Shown here one piece after another: positions 1 through 8,349 of a DNA stretch of 36,304 nt. Origin of the DNA: Candidatus Zixiibacteriota bacterium (lineage in GTDB: Bacteria > Zixibacteria > MSB-5A5 > JAABVY01 > JAHJOQ01); NCBI GenBank assembly GCA_018820315.1, contig JAHJOQ010000094.1:1-36304 (forward strand). Direction: 5' to 3'. Under the pieces are notes generated by a model, which saw only the letters and a list, made by a program, of their open reading frames with translations, did no database searches and was not told where the DNA came from. Positions within the stretch are counted from its first letter, which is position 1, and each line of letters opens with the position of its first letter. The position numbers were made by a program, and so were the translations under genes.

Positions 1-678
1 AATATCCAGCTCTGCGCTGGCCCACGTTGATAGGCAGTTGCCAATAAACTCAGTTGAATCTATTATTAATTGAGAATTGTCAGAGCAATGAATCGCACCA
101 CCATTCCATCTGTTATGGTCGAATAAGCAGGAAGATATCTGCAATGATGAAGACTTGCAGTAGATACCGCCACCTGCACCTACATTGTCTGCATCATTAT
201 CCAAGAACTGACAATTGATCAGAATCAAACCTGATGAGTCACAGTAGATACCTGCGCCATCCCAAGCGTAATTATCGTAGAAAATACAATTTGTAATTTT
301 GGGTGATGCCGAATGAGCGTAGACTCCTCCGCCGCCGGGCCAGACAGTACCCTGACCCCGCGTAATGGTGAATCCACTCAATTCGGAAGTTGAATCCTCG
401 TTCGATAGGAACACGAAGCCTCGGCTGCTACTTTCGCAGTCTATAATCGTTGCCTCCGGCCCATTCTCCGATGTTACGAGAATCGACTTGCCATTAAAGC
501 TGATGTTCACATTGCCTGTACCGATGTACGTGCCATCGGCGACGAGGACGGTGTCGCCATCCACGGCTGCATCAATGCCAGCCTGAATCGTCGGCTGTTC
601 AGATGGTACGTGGATCACAGTACCGTAACTCAACTGTGATCCCGCGAACAACCACAATACTAGTATTGCCCTTTTCAT
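1..678 (-). CDS. Secreted right-handed beta-helix protein (C-terminus cut by window edge)
   Basis: 226 codons are visible and the frame is still open at position 1. The ATG at 678 follows a good ribosome binding site (GGGAGGA, about 5 nt upstream). The first ~20 residues form a signal peptide (MKRAILVLWLFAGSQLSYG). Next comes 'IHVPSEQPTIQAGIDAAVDG', the usual entry to a DUF1565/pectate-lyase-like parallel beta-helix, then repeated turns of the type 'ITNCIFYDNYAWDGAGIYC' rich in Gly, Asn and Cys. The family is typically exported, often cell-surface or outer-membrane associated, and often carries a C-terminal sorting or dockerin-like tail, which would lie outside the window. No catalytic residues can be assigned. 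It shares strand and secretion style with the gene at 879-2558 but is separated from it by a terminator-like hairpin, so it probably has its own promoter in 679-805. Confidence 0.8.
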   Translation of the reverse strand, partial: MKRAILVLWLFAGSQLSYGTVIHVPSEQPTIQAGIDAAVDGDTVLVADGTYIGTGNVNISFNGKSILVTSENGPEATIIDCESSSRGFVFLSNEDSTSELSGFTITRGQGTVWPGGGGVYAHSASPKITNCIFYDNYAWDGAGIYCDSSGLILINCQFLDNDADNVGAGGGIYCKSSSLQISSCLFDHNRWNGGAIHCSDNSQLIIDSTEFIGNCLSTWASAELDI

Positions 679-805
679 CGCTTCCTCCCGTACGGATACA
701 GATACATAGAATCTCGATTGTCAGCATTGCGTTACATAGACTTCAGGATACCCTATTAATATAGCTGGTAGACTCCCCTGTGCAAGAGAAATCACGAATA
801 CAGAA

Positions 806-831
806 GCGGGAGCCGCTCTCACGACTCCCGC
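806..831 (-). terminator. Rho-independent terminator-like hairpin after the selenoprotein gene
   Basis: A perfect 7-bp stem (gcgggag 806-812 with ctcccgc 825-831) lies 48 bp past the stop at 879 on the minus strand and is followed by a modest T-rich stretch (ttctgtatt). It separates the gene at 879-2558 from the one starting at 678. Confidence 0.55.
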
Positions 832-878
832 TCTTCTATTCTATTCGCATTCGATGCGAAGTTGTGTGCAGATCGAAT

Positions 879-2558
879 CTACGTGCCGCAGTCGAAAACG
901 CCGTTGTCATCGGGATCGCATGGATCGGGACCAGTTGCGAAGATGTATGTTATCAAATAAACGACGTCGTCGATATCGACCCCGCCTGAGCAATCCGCGT
1001 CGCCGGCTTCCACAGGATCGGGAGGAGGACCACCCGCAAAGATGTACGCGATAGTGTAAACGACATCATCAATGTCAACAGCTTCCGTTCCGTCGGTATC
1101 TCCGCAGATATAGAGCACCGGCGGCGGGTCATCCACTACCATCGTAATCCACTGCGTGTCTCTCGCTCCCTGCTGGTCATCAACAAAGAGCTGGAACGTC
1201 GCCGTGGATTTGTAGGTGGGGGTGCCGGAAATAATACCATTCGAGTTGAGAGTCAACCCATACGGCAACTGACCCATATTTTTCTGGAACGTGTATGGCG
1301 GTGTCCCACCGATAGCCCAGAATTGATACGTATATGGAATCATGTAGTACGGCGGGATCATGTCTTCACAACACTGCAGATAGAGCTTGGACTCATCGCA
1401 TGCATCCCCGATTCCATCACCATCTTCATCATACTGATAGTGGTTTTGCACATACTTGCAATTGTCGCAGTCATCTCCGACATCATCGCCGTCGGCGTCA
1501 GCTTGACTGACATTGTAAAGGTATGGGCAGTTATCACTCGCGTTGAGATACCCATCTCCATCCATGTCAGGATCGCAGAGATCGCCGATGCCATCATTGT
1601 CCAAATCTGCCTGCTCCCAATCATAGACATCCGGACAATTGTCCTCGGGGCAGTCATTGTCTGGATAACCGGGATCACCGAAACCGTCACCATCGGAGTC
1701 AACGCATGAGTACATGTGTTTCAGCTTTAGATTAATCCCGACAGTCTCGCTGCCGAGCCATTCATTCGACACTTCGAGGTATAGCGGTTCGACAGGAATC
1801 ACTCCCGCCGCTTCTATGGATGATCTATAGGCTGACTCGCTTGCTGCCCCAACAAAAACATCGTACCCACCAGCAACATAAGTGGTAGGAACATAGTACA
1901 TATTGTAGGTTGTGCCAGCATAGGAGTTCGCTGCAGAGCTAACGTCGGTGACAATAGAAACCTGATTCATCGGGTAATCGCCCGAGTTCTCAATACTTAG
2001 CAGCCGCCTGGCCGCGTCAGGGCAGTATGGTCACCAAGTTGTCGAGCCTTCCTCGACGAAAGCAGAGTGCGTGAAGCCGGAGGCCGCAATGTTGTAGCCA
2101 GACCTGCCGCACTTGGCTTCGGCCGAGGCATCAACCTCATGCACTGTAAATGGGTATCCGTTCGGAGGAACAGAGTAGCCTTGATATCCGTACGAATTGT
2201 ATACTGCTGCTACGACTGTTGTGTGCTCCTCCGTGAGGCCGTAATAGCTGAATTCCAGATCCCACATGAGAGAATCGTTGTCATTCAGAGTGAAATTCTG
2301 CTGCAAAGGGAGGCCAACGAAAGCGTTGTGGATCCGGTCCCCATCGTTGTCATCCCATCGATCGCTGTCGGTCACGAAGACGCGGATGATGCCTGTGTAC
2401 GTCGCCGCGCTATTCACGTCCGCCACCGGCTCCTGGACGGTTATCTCCGGATTCGGAGCCCTGTCGAGGCTGCTGGCTTCGATGCCGAAGACCGCGGAGC
2501 AGAAGAGAAGAGCGATCGCTGTGGCTGCAACACACATGATGCAGTAGTGTCGTCTCAT
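879..2558 (-). CDS. Predicted secreted selenoprotein: thioredoxin-like (UxxC), TSP3 repeats, Ig-like and dockerin-like tail
   Basis: 559 codons read through one in-frame UGA at 2033-2031 (codon 176). Both halves are in the same frame, so this is not a frameshift. The start is the ATG at 2558 behind AGGAAGGAG; it gives a signal peptide ([19 protein letters not shown]). Order: N-terminal domain ~35-165; thioredoxin-like domain ~168-285 with '[19 protein letters not shown]', so the UGA sits at the first Cys of CxxC (resolving Cys179), and a 'VPTTYV' cis-Pro loop at ~Pro224, 48 residues on, as in thioredoxins; calcium-type thrombospondin 3 repeats ~286-390; an Ig-like (He_PIG) module ~405-478; a dockerin-like pair ~485-550. 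The overall plan resembles Omp28-type secreted thioredoxin proteins. UGA ends many other genes here, so it is not globally reassigned. Alternative: a Cys codon mutated or misread to TGA. Sec is favoured because of its exact position and the hairpin just downstream. Confidence 0.8.
2000..2015 (-). promoter_or_regulatory. Candidate bacterial SECIS hairpin downstream of UGA176
   Basis: On the minus strand, nt 16-31 after the UGA read gcggccaggcggctgc. This folds as a 5-bp stem GCGGC/GCUGC (one G-U pair) with the six-base loop CAGGCG. The loop starts 21 nt after the UGA and contains GG. Known bacterial SECIS elements are short stem-loops inside the coding region whose apical loop lies roughly 16-37 nt after the UGA and contains a guanine. 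A competing CCUG/CAGG stem is possible. Folded by eye only. Confidence 0.5.
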
Positions 2559-3229
2559 GAGACGCTCCTTCCTGTAAAGATTATTTTGTGCTTGCTCAAT
2601 ATACAAATGACAAGAATCATTTTGAGTCAGTCCCGAGATGTTGTGCGGTCTGTCAAAATGAGATCAGTATAATCTCAAAATAACCCCAAACGCCCATCTG
2701 TCAAGTTAAAACCGCAACTGAGTAATCACTCGTATCTCTTTGAGAATCGGCAGCGTATGTCGAATAATGGGGCATCATAGCCCACGTATGAAGAGTAGGC
2801 CAAATGGGGGGAAATGTCCCACCGAGTCAATATTCCCCAGCTGGGCGACAGTATCGCAGGGCACATACCACGAGATGCGGCATCTGAAGCACGGCTGTCT
2901 GCCGCACCACAAGTTTGTGATTTCGTTCACATTCAATAAGATAGACTCAGATGCGAAGATGCTCTCACACAATTCAGCTATCTTCTTACGCGATATGCTA
3001 TTTCCGGCACAGCAATTGCAATAATGCCCTACAGCATAGTATTCAGTTGTCGGTCAGTTATCGAAATGACCGACACAGCAATAAGTTTGGGAGGGACATA
3101 TCACGGTTCGGAAGCACACTCCTTCTACAATGGGTCTGTATGAACTATGTGTGATTTGATTTTGGTATGTCCTTCCTTCTTTTCTTGAACTACGGCTGAT
3201 CGTGAACAAGACCGCCGGAGGAGGTGGCC
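2559..3229. other. Intergenic region between divergent genes, no recognised gene
   Basis: About 670 bp separate the minus-strand selenoprotein from the plus-strand redox operon. Short open frames on both strands lack ribosome binding sites and protein-like composition. It presumably contains divergent promoters, which I could not place with confidence. The only clear structure is the inverted repeat at 3048-3075. Confidence 0.6.
3048..3075. promoter_or_regulatory. Perfect 9-bp inverted repeat upstream of the redox operon
   Basis: TGTCGGTCA (3048-3056) and TGACCGACA (3067-3075) are exact reverse complements separated by 10 nt. The arms lie ~155 bp upstream of the first gene of the operon. The symmetry and spacing suit an operator for a dimeric regulator, or a hairpin. 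There is no T-tract, so it is not an obvious terminator. Confidence 0.35.
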
Positions 3230-3523
3230 ATGAACAGTGTCACTCGAATTGAGTCCAACGGCCTTTGCAGAACATGCAACAACGAGTCGATCTGCGTCTA
3301 TCGCCTAAAGCGAGGATATGATGCGCTTTACTGTGACATGTTCGACGACTACGTGAAGCCCGGTAGTAACGGTAACGGACATCACGACAGTGATGCAGTA
3401 GTCGCAGCGGAACCAGCACAACTATCAGAACTCAAAGGACTGTGCGCTAATTGTGATCACAAAGACCGCTGCACTCTTCCGAAGCCGGAAGGCGGCGTCT
3501 GGCACTGCGAGGAATACTGTTAG
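3230..3523 (+). CDS. Small duplicated Cys-rich protein heading the NuoEF-GltD-GltB operon
   Basis: 97 residues. The ATG at 3230 is preferred over the in-frame GTG at 3224 because the ribosome binding site GGAGGAGG overlaps the GTG. Two similar halves are seen: 'GLCRTCNNESICVYR...YCDMFDDY' (~11-40) and 'GLCANCDHKDRCTLPK...HCEEYC' (~71-97), each with C-x2-C-x5/6-C and a later C, joined by a His/Gly/Asn-rich linker. Each half could bind one metal ion or Fe-S cluster. The gene is 43 bp upstream of the NuoE gene, so it is probably co-transcribed and may be an accessory or regulatory subunit. I do not recognise the family and assign no function. Confidence 0.75.
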   Translation: MNSVTRIESNGLCRTCNNESICVYRLKRGYDALYCDMFDDYVKPGSNGNGHHDSDAVVAAEPAQLSELKGLCANCDHKDRCTLPKPEGGVWHCEEYC

Positions 3524-3566
3524 TAAGGCGGATTACGCCTACCAACATCAAATAGGATGAATCAGC

Positions 3567-4418
3567 ATGAATTCCCCAGAAGTTGAATCTGCGTTAAGCA
3601 GGACCAAAGATAGCCACGGAGGATTGATAGCGATTCTGGAAGAGGTCCAGGCGAAGTATGGATATCTTCCCGAGGAAATCTTGCGTGAGATTTCTCATGA
3701 GACCGGGCGATCGATGGTCGACATCTACGGAGTCGCGACATTTTATCGAGCATTCAGTCTCGAGCCGCGCGGCAAACATCTAATCTCAGCCTGCCTCGGC
3801 ACGGCATGCCATGTCAGGGGCGGTCCGGCGATTGCGGAAGAAATCGAACGTCAGCTGAGAATCAAGGCGGGAGAGACCACTGCCGACAAGGAGTTCACAT
3901 TTGAGACTGTGAATTGCCTCGGCGCCTGTGCCCTTGGCCCCGTAATCGTTGTTGATGGCCACTACTTCCCCAAGGCTAGGGTCTCCCAGGTCGCGGAGAT
4001 TCTTCGAAAAGCCAGCGAGGGCATTGACACAATTGAGATTGAAACCGATCAGCGGGTCTTCCCGCTTGAGGTTAGCTGTGCTCGGTGCAACCACAGTCTA
4101 ATGGACCCTAAATCCTCAATAGATGGCCACCCACCCATTCGAGTTACGGCATCGTTCGGAAACAAGCATGGCAAAATGATGCTTTCGAGCCTGTACGGTA
4201 GCTACCGCGTGGATTGCGAATACGAAATACCTCCAGGTACTTTGGTTCACGTTTTTTGTCCTCACTGTCATGCAGAGTTGATCGGTGGCGGTAAATGCCC
4301 CGAATGCGCAGCTCCAATGATTCCTATGATTGTTCGCACAGGCGGCGTCGTTCAGATTTGCAGCCGAAAGGGATGCAAAGGTCATATCCTGGATCTGGGC
4401 GGAGCATCAATTGACTGA
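3567..4418 (+). CDS. NuoE/HydC-like [2Fe-2S] subunit with C-terminal zinc-ribbon extension
   Basis: 283 residues. Residues 1-155 are the thioredoxin-fold [2Fe-2S] domain of the 24-kDa complex I family (NuoE, HydC), with the N-terminal helical bundle ('LIAILEEVQAKYGYLPEEIL') and all four ligands: Cys76, Cys81, Cys117 and Cys121 (CLGTAC, CLGAC). Normal NuoE is about 160-180 residues. Here ~110 further residues carry paired cysteines at 171/174, 231/234, 244/247 and 265/270, as in zinc-ribbon or rubredoxin-like modules. The role is electron transfer between the FMN of the NuoF-like partner and other clusters. It lies 35 bp upstream of the NuoF::GltD fusion. The start at 3567 gives a full-length family N-terminus although the ribosome binding site (AGGAT) is weak. 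Confidence 0.9.
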   Translation: MNSPEVESALSRTKDSHGGLIAILEEVQAKYGYLPEEILREISHETGRSMVDIYGVATFYRAFSLEPRGKHLISACLGTACHVRGGPAIAEEIERQLRIKAGETTADKEFTFETVNCLGACALGPVIVVDGHYFPKARVSQVAEILRKASEGIDTIEIETDQRVFPLEVSCARCNHSLMDPKSSIDGHPPIRVTASFGNKHGKMMLSSLYGSYRVDCEYEIPPGTLVHVFCPHCHAELIGGGKCPECAAPMIPMIVRTGGVVQICSRKGCKGHILDLGGASID

Positions 4419-4453
4419 CCTGTAAGAAGCTTACGAGCAGGAGAGACAGCCCG

Positions 4454-7400
4454 ATGGAAAAATTCACATCAGTTGTGGAGTTCAGCAGCTTTCGTCAACG
4501 TATTCTTAACGAAAGAGACACCGGCTACGATAAGCCTACGCTGGTCGTATGCGCCGGAACCGGCGGACAGGCGAGCGGCTCCAACGATGTCATTCGTGTC
4601 ATCAAACGATATGTCCTCGAAAGAAGCCTGCAGTACAGGGTTCGGCTACGGATCACGGGATGCCAGGGCTTTTGCGAGATGGATCCGTTCATCGTCGTGG
4701 AGCCGGGCAGGCAGCTATATCCGAAACTCAAGATGGAGGACATCCCGAGAGTAATCGAAGCAGCCGTAGGTGGCTACACTATAGACGATTTGATTTACAA
4801 AGACTCTCGCGACAAGAAGTCTTACGAGTGCCAGAATGACATTCCATTTTTCGAGAAACAGACACGGACTATTCTCGGCAGTAATCAGCATCTCGATCCT
4901 ATCAGGATATTCAACTACATCGAGATCAATGGTTATTCTGCGTTCGAGAAAGTCATTTCCAATCCGGATCCGGAATGGATAATCGAAGAAGTCAAGAAGT
5001 CACAGATCAGAGGCCGTGGTGGTGCTGGATTCCCCACCGGGAAGAAGTGGGAGCTTGCGAGAGCATCAAAGAGCCCTGATGGCCAGAAATACCTGGTATG
5101 CAATGCTGACGAGGGCGATCCCGGTGCTTATATGGATAGAAGTCTTCTGGAGGGAAACCCGCATTCGATCATTGAGGGTATGATAGTCGCCGGTATCGCA
5201 ATCGGTGCTACGCAAGGCCTCATATATGTTCGAAGCGAGTATCCCCTCGCAGTCAAGCATACGTTGATAGCTTTGCGCCAGGCCCGTGACATCGGAATAC
5301 TCGGTAAGAATATACTCGGCACCGGCATTGACTTCGATATTGACGTCGTCAGGGGCGCCGGTGCATTTGTCTGCGGCGAGGAAACAGCCTTGATCAAATC
5401 CGTGGAGGGTTTCATAGGCGAACCACGCCAGCGCCCCCCCTATCCGATTGAGAAGGGCATCAAAAACAGGCCGACCTGTATCAACAATGTCGAAACTCTG
5501 GCGAATATCCCGCACATTATCAATGAAGGTGGCGACAATTACGCGAAGATCGGCACGCCGGGAAATACCGGCACGAAGATTTTTTCACTGGTTGGTAAGA
5601 TTCGAAACACCGGACTCGTGGAAGTGCCACTTGGCATGAAGATCAGTGACGTCGTCTATGACATTGGCGGCGGAGCTGCCGGTAATGCCAAAATCAAGGC
5701 CGTGCAAACGGGTGGACCGTCTGGCGGCTGCATTCCCGCCTCAATGTTCGACATGCCGATCGACTACGACAGTCTGGTTCAAGCCGGTTCGATCATGGGC
5801 TCCGGCGGCATGATCGTCATGGACGAAGACACATGCATGGTCGATGTAGCCAAGTACTTCATGAACTTCTTAAAAGATGAGTCGTGTGGCAAATGTTTTA
5901 CCTGCCGCAAAGGAACTCAGCGCATGTATGAGATTCTTGAAGATATATCGAATGGCAAAGCAACACTCACAGACCTGGATCTTCTCGAAGAGCTCGCTCT
6001 TGCCATCAAGGATACAACCATGTGCGGACTCGGGCAATCCGCTCCGAATCCAGTCCTGAGCACTCTGAAGTATTTCCGCGAAGAATATAGAAGACACATA
6101 GAAGACAAGAAATGCGATGCTTTCGTCTGCAAGGAACTCGTCGGAGCGCCCTGCCAGGCCGCGTGCCCTGTCGGAACAGAGGCCTGGCGCTATGTCGCGC
6201 ATATCGCTCGCGGTGAATATGCAGAGGCGTACGGAGTAATCAGAGAAGCCAATCCATTCCCGTCTGTCTGCTCCCGCGTGTGCGATCACAAATGTGAGTT
6301 GAGGTGTCGTTCGGGACAGAGCGGAGGAGATCCGGTGGCAATTCGTGCTCTGAAGCGATTTGTGACCGATCGAATCGACCCTTCGGAGTACAAACCGATC
6401 CGACATCCATGGCCAACCGGTGAGCCCCCAATGGTCGCCATTATTGGATCAGGCCCTGCCGGATTGACAGCGGCTCACATGTTGTCGCTACGTGGATGCA
6501 AAGTCACTGTCTTCGAGTCTGAATGCGAAACCGGTGGAATGCTCAACTGCGCAATCCCCTCGTACCGCCTTCCGCGAAATGTCATCAAGAAAGAGATCGA
6601 ATGTCTGATCGACGAAAACATCACTGTCGAATGCAATACTGCGCTCGGCAAGGATATTTCAGTTGACGGGCTTCTCAATGACGGTTATAAATCAGTCCTG
6701 CTTGCGATGGGAGCACACAAGAGCAAACCGCTACGACTCGAAAACGAAGATGTGGAGGGTGTCTACCCCTCGATTGAATTTCTGAAGGCGTATAATCTCA
6801 AGGGTGAGCAACTCGCCAAGGGCCGCGTAGGCATTATCGGTGGAGGCAACTCTGCAATAGACGCCGCACGAATGGCGCTGCGCCAGAAGGATGTCGAAAG
6901 CGTGAGTATCCTCTATCGAAGAACACGTGACGAGATGCCTGCATTCGCCGAAGAAATCGAAGCTGCGGAACAGGAAGGGATCGATATTCAGACTCTCATC
7001 ACACCGATAAAGGTCCTCATTACGAGCGGTCTCTTCTCCGGCCTGGAATGCGCGAGAAACGAACTCGGCGAAACAGATTCGAGTGGCCGCCGAAGACCGG
7101 TGATGATTGAAGGCACCGAATTCACCATCGAACTCGACACGCTGATTGTCGCAATAAGCGAGGACAGCGGAACAGATTGTATTATTCCTGCAAAGTCCAG
7201 TGGCATCGAGATCACCAATTGGAATACGGTTCAAGTTGACTCCAAGACACTTCAGACCAATCGGCCAGGAGTCTTTGCTGCAGGAGACGTGGTCTCCGGA
7301 CCGAACACCGTCATCGATGCAATCGCAGGTGGCAAGAAGGCCGCCAACATGATTCTGCGATATCTGCAGGGCAAAGAGATGATTGAGCCTGCAGAATTGA

Positions 7401-7639
7401 ATCTACCGACGGTTTATGTTGAGCCAGTCAGCATAGAGAAGATTGATGAGAGTCGGGTCGAGACGCCGCGTGCTTCAGTGGATTGGAGGAAACGAAACTT
7501 CGCTGAGGTAGAAGTCTCGCTCTCTGTCGAGGAGGCTACGCGTGAAGCATGCCGGTGCCTGAGATGCGACCTGGAATTTACCAAGAAGAAAGAAGAAAAG
7601 ACGCATCACACTGAACTTGCAGCCGTCGGAGGTAAGTGA
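4454..7639 (+). CDS. NuoF::GltD fusion: NAD(H)/FMN flavoprotein joined to NAD(P)H/FAD glutamate synthase small-subunit-like domain
   Basis: 1061 residues; ATG behind AGGAGAGA. Order: N-terminal thioredoxin-like [2Fe-2S] domain ~28-110 (Cys33, Cys70, Cys74, but Gly at 38 where the fourth ligand normally is); NuoF/HydB core ~145-550 with the FMN loop 'GRGGAGFPTGKKW' (187-199), nucleotide loop 'GAGAFVCGEETALI' (301-314) and 4Fe-4S ligands Cys478, 481, 484 and 524; a GltD/NfnB-like Fer4_20 domain ~553-640 with two cysteine groups (C-x6-CQAAC and CSRVCDHKCELRC); FAD Rossmann 'IIGSGPAG' (~663-670); a second Rossmann 'VGIIGGGNSAIDAA' for NAD(P)H; an FAD-closing 'GVFAAGDVV'; and a final 'CRCLRC'. NuoF-like and NfnB/GltD-like modules on one chain are reminiscent of Stn-type (Sporomusa) transhydrogenases. 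Likely cytoplasmic, linking the NADH and NADPH pools to the GltB-type partner at 8346. No frameshift or internal stop is seen. Confidence 0.92.
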   Translation: MEKFTSVVEFSSFRQRILNERDTGYDKPTLVVCAGTGGQASGSNDVIRVIKRYVLERSLQYRVRLRITGCQGFCEMDPFIVVEPGRQLYPKLKMEDIPRVIEAAVGGYTIDDLIYKDSRDKKSYECQNDIPFFEKQTRTILGSNQHLDPIRIFNYIEINGYSAFEKVISNPDPEWIIEEVKKSQIRGRGGAGFPTGKKWELARASKSPDGQKYLVCNADEGDPGAYMDRSLLEGNPHSIIEGMIVAGIAIGATQGLIYVRSEYPLAVKHTLIALRQARDIGILGKNILGTGIDFDIDVVRGAGAFVCGEETALIKSVEGFIGEPRQRPPYPIEKGIKNRPTCINNVETLANIPHIINEGGDNYAKIGTPGNTGTKIFSLVGKIRNTGLVEVPLGMKISDVVYDIGGGAAGNAKIKAVQTGGPSGGCIPASMFDMPIDYDSLVQAGSIMGSGGMIVMDEDTCMVDVAKYFMNFLKDESCGKCFTCRKGTQRMYEILEDISNGKATLTDLDLLEELALAIKDTTMCGLGQSAPNPVLSTLKYFREEYRRHIEDKKCDAFVCKELVGAPCQAACPVGTEAWRYVAHIARGEYAEAYGVIREANPFPSVCSRVCDHKCELRCRSGQSGGDPVAIRALKRFVTDRIDPSEYKPIRHPWPTGEPPMVAIIGSGPAGLTAAHMLSLRGCKVTVFESECETGGMLNCAIPSYRLPRNVIKKEIECLIDENITVECNTALGKDISVDGLLNDGYKSVLLAMGAHKSKPLRLENEDVEGVYPSIEFLKAYNLKGEQLAKGRVGIIGGGNSAIDAARMALRQKDVESVSILYRRTRDEMPAFAEEIEAAEQEGIDIQTLITPIKVLITSGLFSGLECARNELGETDSSGRRRPVMIEGTEFTIELDTLIVAISEDSGTDCIIPAKSSGIEITNWNTVQVDSKTLQTNRPGVFAAGDVVSGPNTVIDAIAGGKKAANMILRYLQGKEMIEPAELNLPTVYVEPVSIEKIDESRVETPRASVDWRKRNFAEVEVSLSVEEATREACRCLRCDLEFTKKKEEKTHHTELAAVGGK

Positions 7640-7641
7640 GG

Positions 7642-8349
7642 ATGATCACGTTGAAGATAAATAATCTGCCGGTGACTGTTGAACAGGGTACAACTCTGCT
7701 GGAAGCAGCCAGGTTCCTGGGATTCCCGATACCCACGCTATGCCACATGGAAGGTCTCTCGCCCTATGGCGCGTGCAGGCTCTGTGTCGTAGAGATTGGA
7801 GAAGCTCCCAAATCTCGGCTCGTTTCCTCATGTACGTATCCGGCAGAAGAAGGACTGCTCGTCCGGACTGCATCAAAACGCGTAGTGAAAGCTCGCAGGA
7901 TGATTATCGAGCTGCTGCTGGCATCATGCCCTCAGTCAAAAGTGATTCAGGACATCGCTTCGGAGCATGGCGTCCATCAGCAGCGATTTCGGCAGGAGCA
8001 CGAAGACTGCATACTGTGCGGCCTCTGCGTACGGATGTGCAGTGAGCAGATGGTGGCGAAGGCCATCGGATTTAGAGGGCGCGGACAGAATCGCAGTATC
8101 GGGACTCCATTCGACGTCAAGTCGGAGGAGTGCAGATTGTGCGGGGGTTGCATATATGTCTGCCCAGCCTGTTCACTGAGGTGTACGTTCACCGAACCGG
8201 ACAAGGCCGTCTGTGGGGGATGCGCGAATCTACAGCCCCCCTGCATCGAGAAGGACAAGTTTGATGACATGATGTGCTACATGGAACCTTGTGTGGCATG
8301 TGAGATAGATAAGAAAAAACTGATCTCGCTAACGGAGGATGAGAGATGA
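7642..8349 (+). CDS. NuoG N-terminus/HydA-N-like iron-sulfur protein (2Fe-2S plus two 4Fe-4S motifs)
   Basis: 235 residues. The ATG at 7642 follows GGAGGT at 7628-7633 and is preferred over the GTG at 7636, which overlaps the upstream stop. Residues ~1-80 are a plant-type [2Fe-2S] ferredoxin domain ('TLCHMEGLSPYGACRLCVVE' and a later 'SSC'). Then come 'CILCGLCVRMC' (~130-140) and 'CRLCGGCIYVCPACSLRC' (~165-182), two ferredoxin-type 4Fe-4S motifs, followed by a Cys-rich end (CGGC, CYMEPCVAC). It lacks the His-Cys3 motif and catalytic part of real NuoG or [FeFe] hydrogenase, so it is an electron-wire subunit. Its position between NuoF::GltD and GltB suggests it carries electrons between them. 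The stop overlaps the next start (ATGA). Confidence 0.88.
   Translation: MITLKINNLPVTVEQGTTLLEAARFLGFPIPTLCHMEGLSPYGACRLCVVEIGEAPKSRLVSSCTYPAEEGLLVRTASKRVVKARRMIIELLLASCPQSKVIQDIASEHGVHQQRFRQEHEDCILCGLCVRMCSEQMVAKAIGFRGRGQNRSIGTPFDVKSEECRLCGGCIYVCPACSLRCTFTEPDKAVCGGCANLQPPCIEKDKFDDMMCYMEPCVACEIDKKKLISLTEDER

Noticed and set aside
1323-1709. Open frame on the plus strand across the TSP3 repeats
   Set aside because: It is a shadow created by the repetitive Asp/Gly codons of the minus-strand gene; its composition is Ile/Val-rich and it has no ribosome site.
879-2606. Two separate genes (or a frameshifted pseudogene) instead of one selenoprotein gene
   Set aside because: The two parts are in the same frame, separated by one UGA only; the thioredoxin domain spans the UGA; the downstream ATG at 1970 has no ribosome binding site and would start inside the domain.
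2740-3024. Plus-strand open frame of 94 codons in the intergenic region
   Set aside because: No ribosome binding site, no recognisable motif, and low-quality composition.
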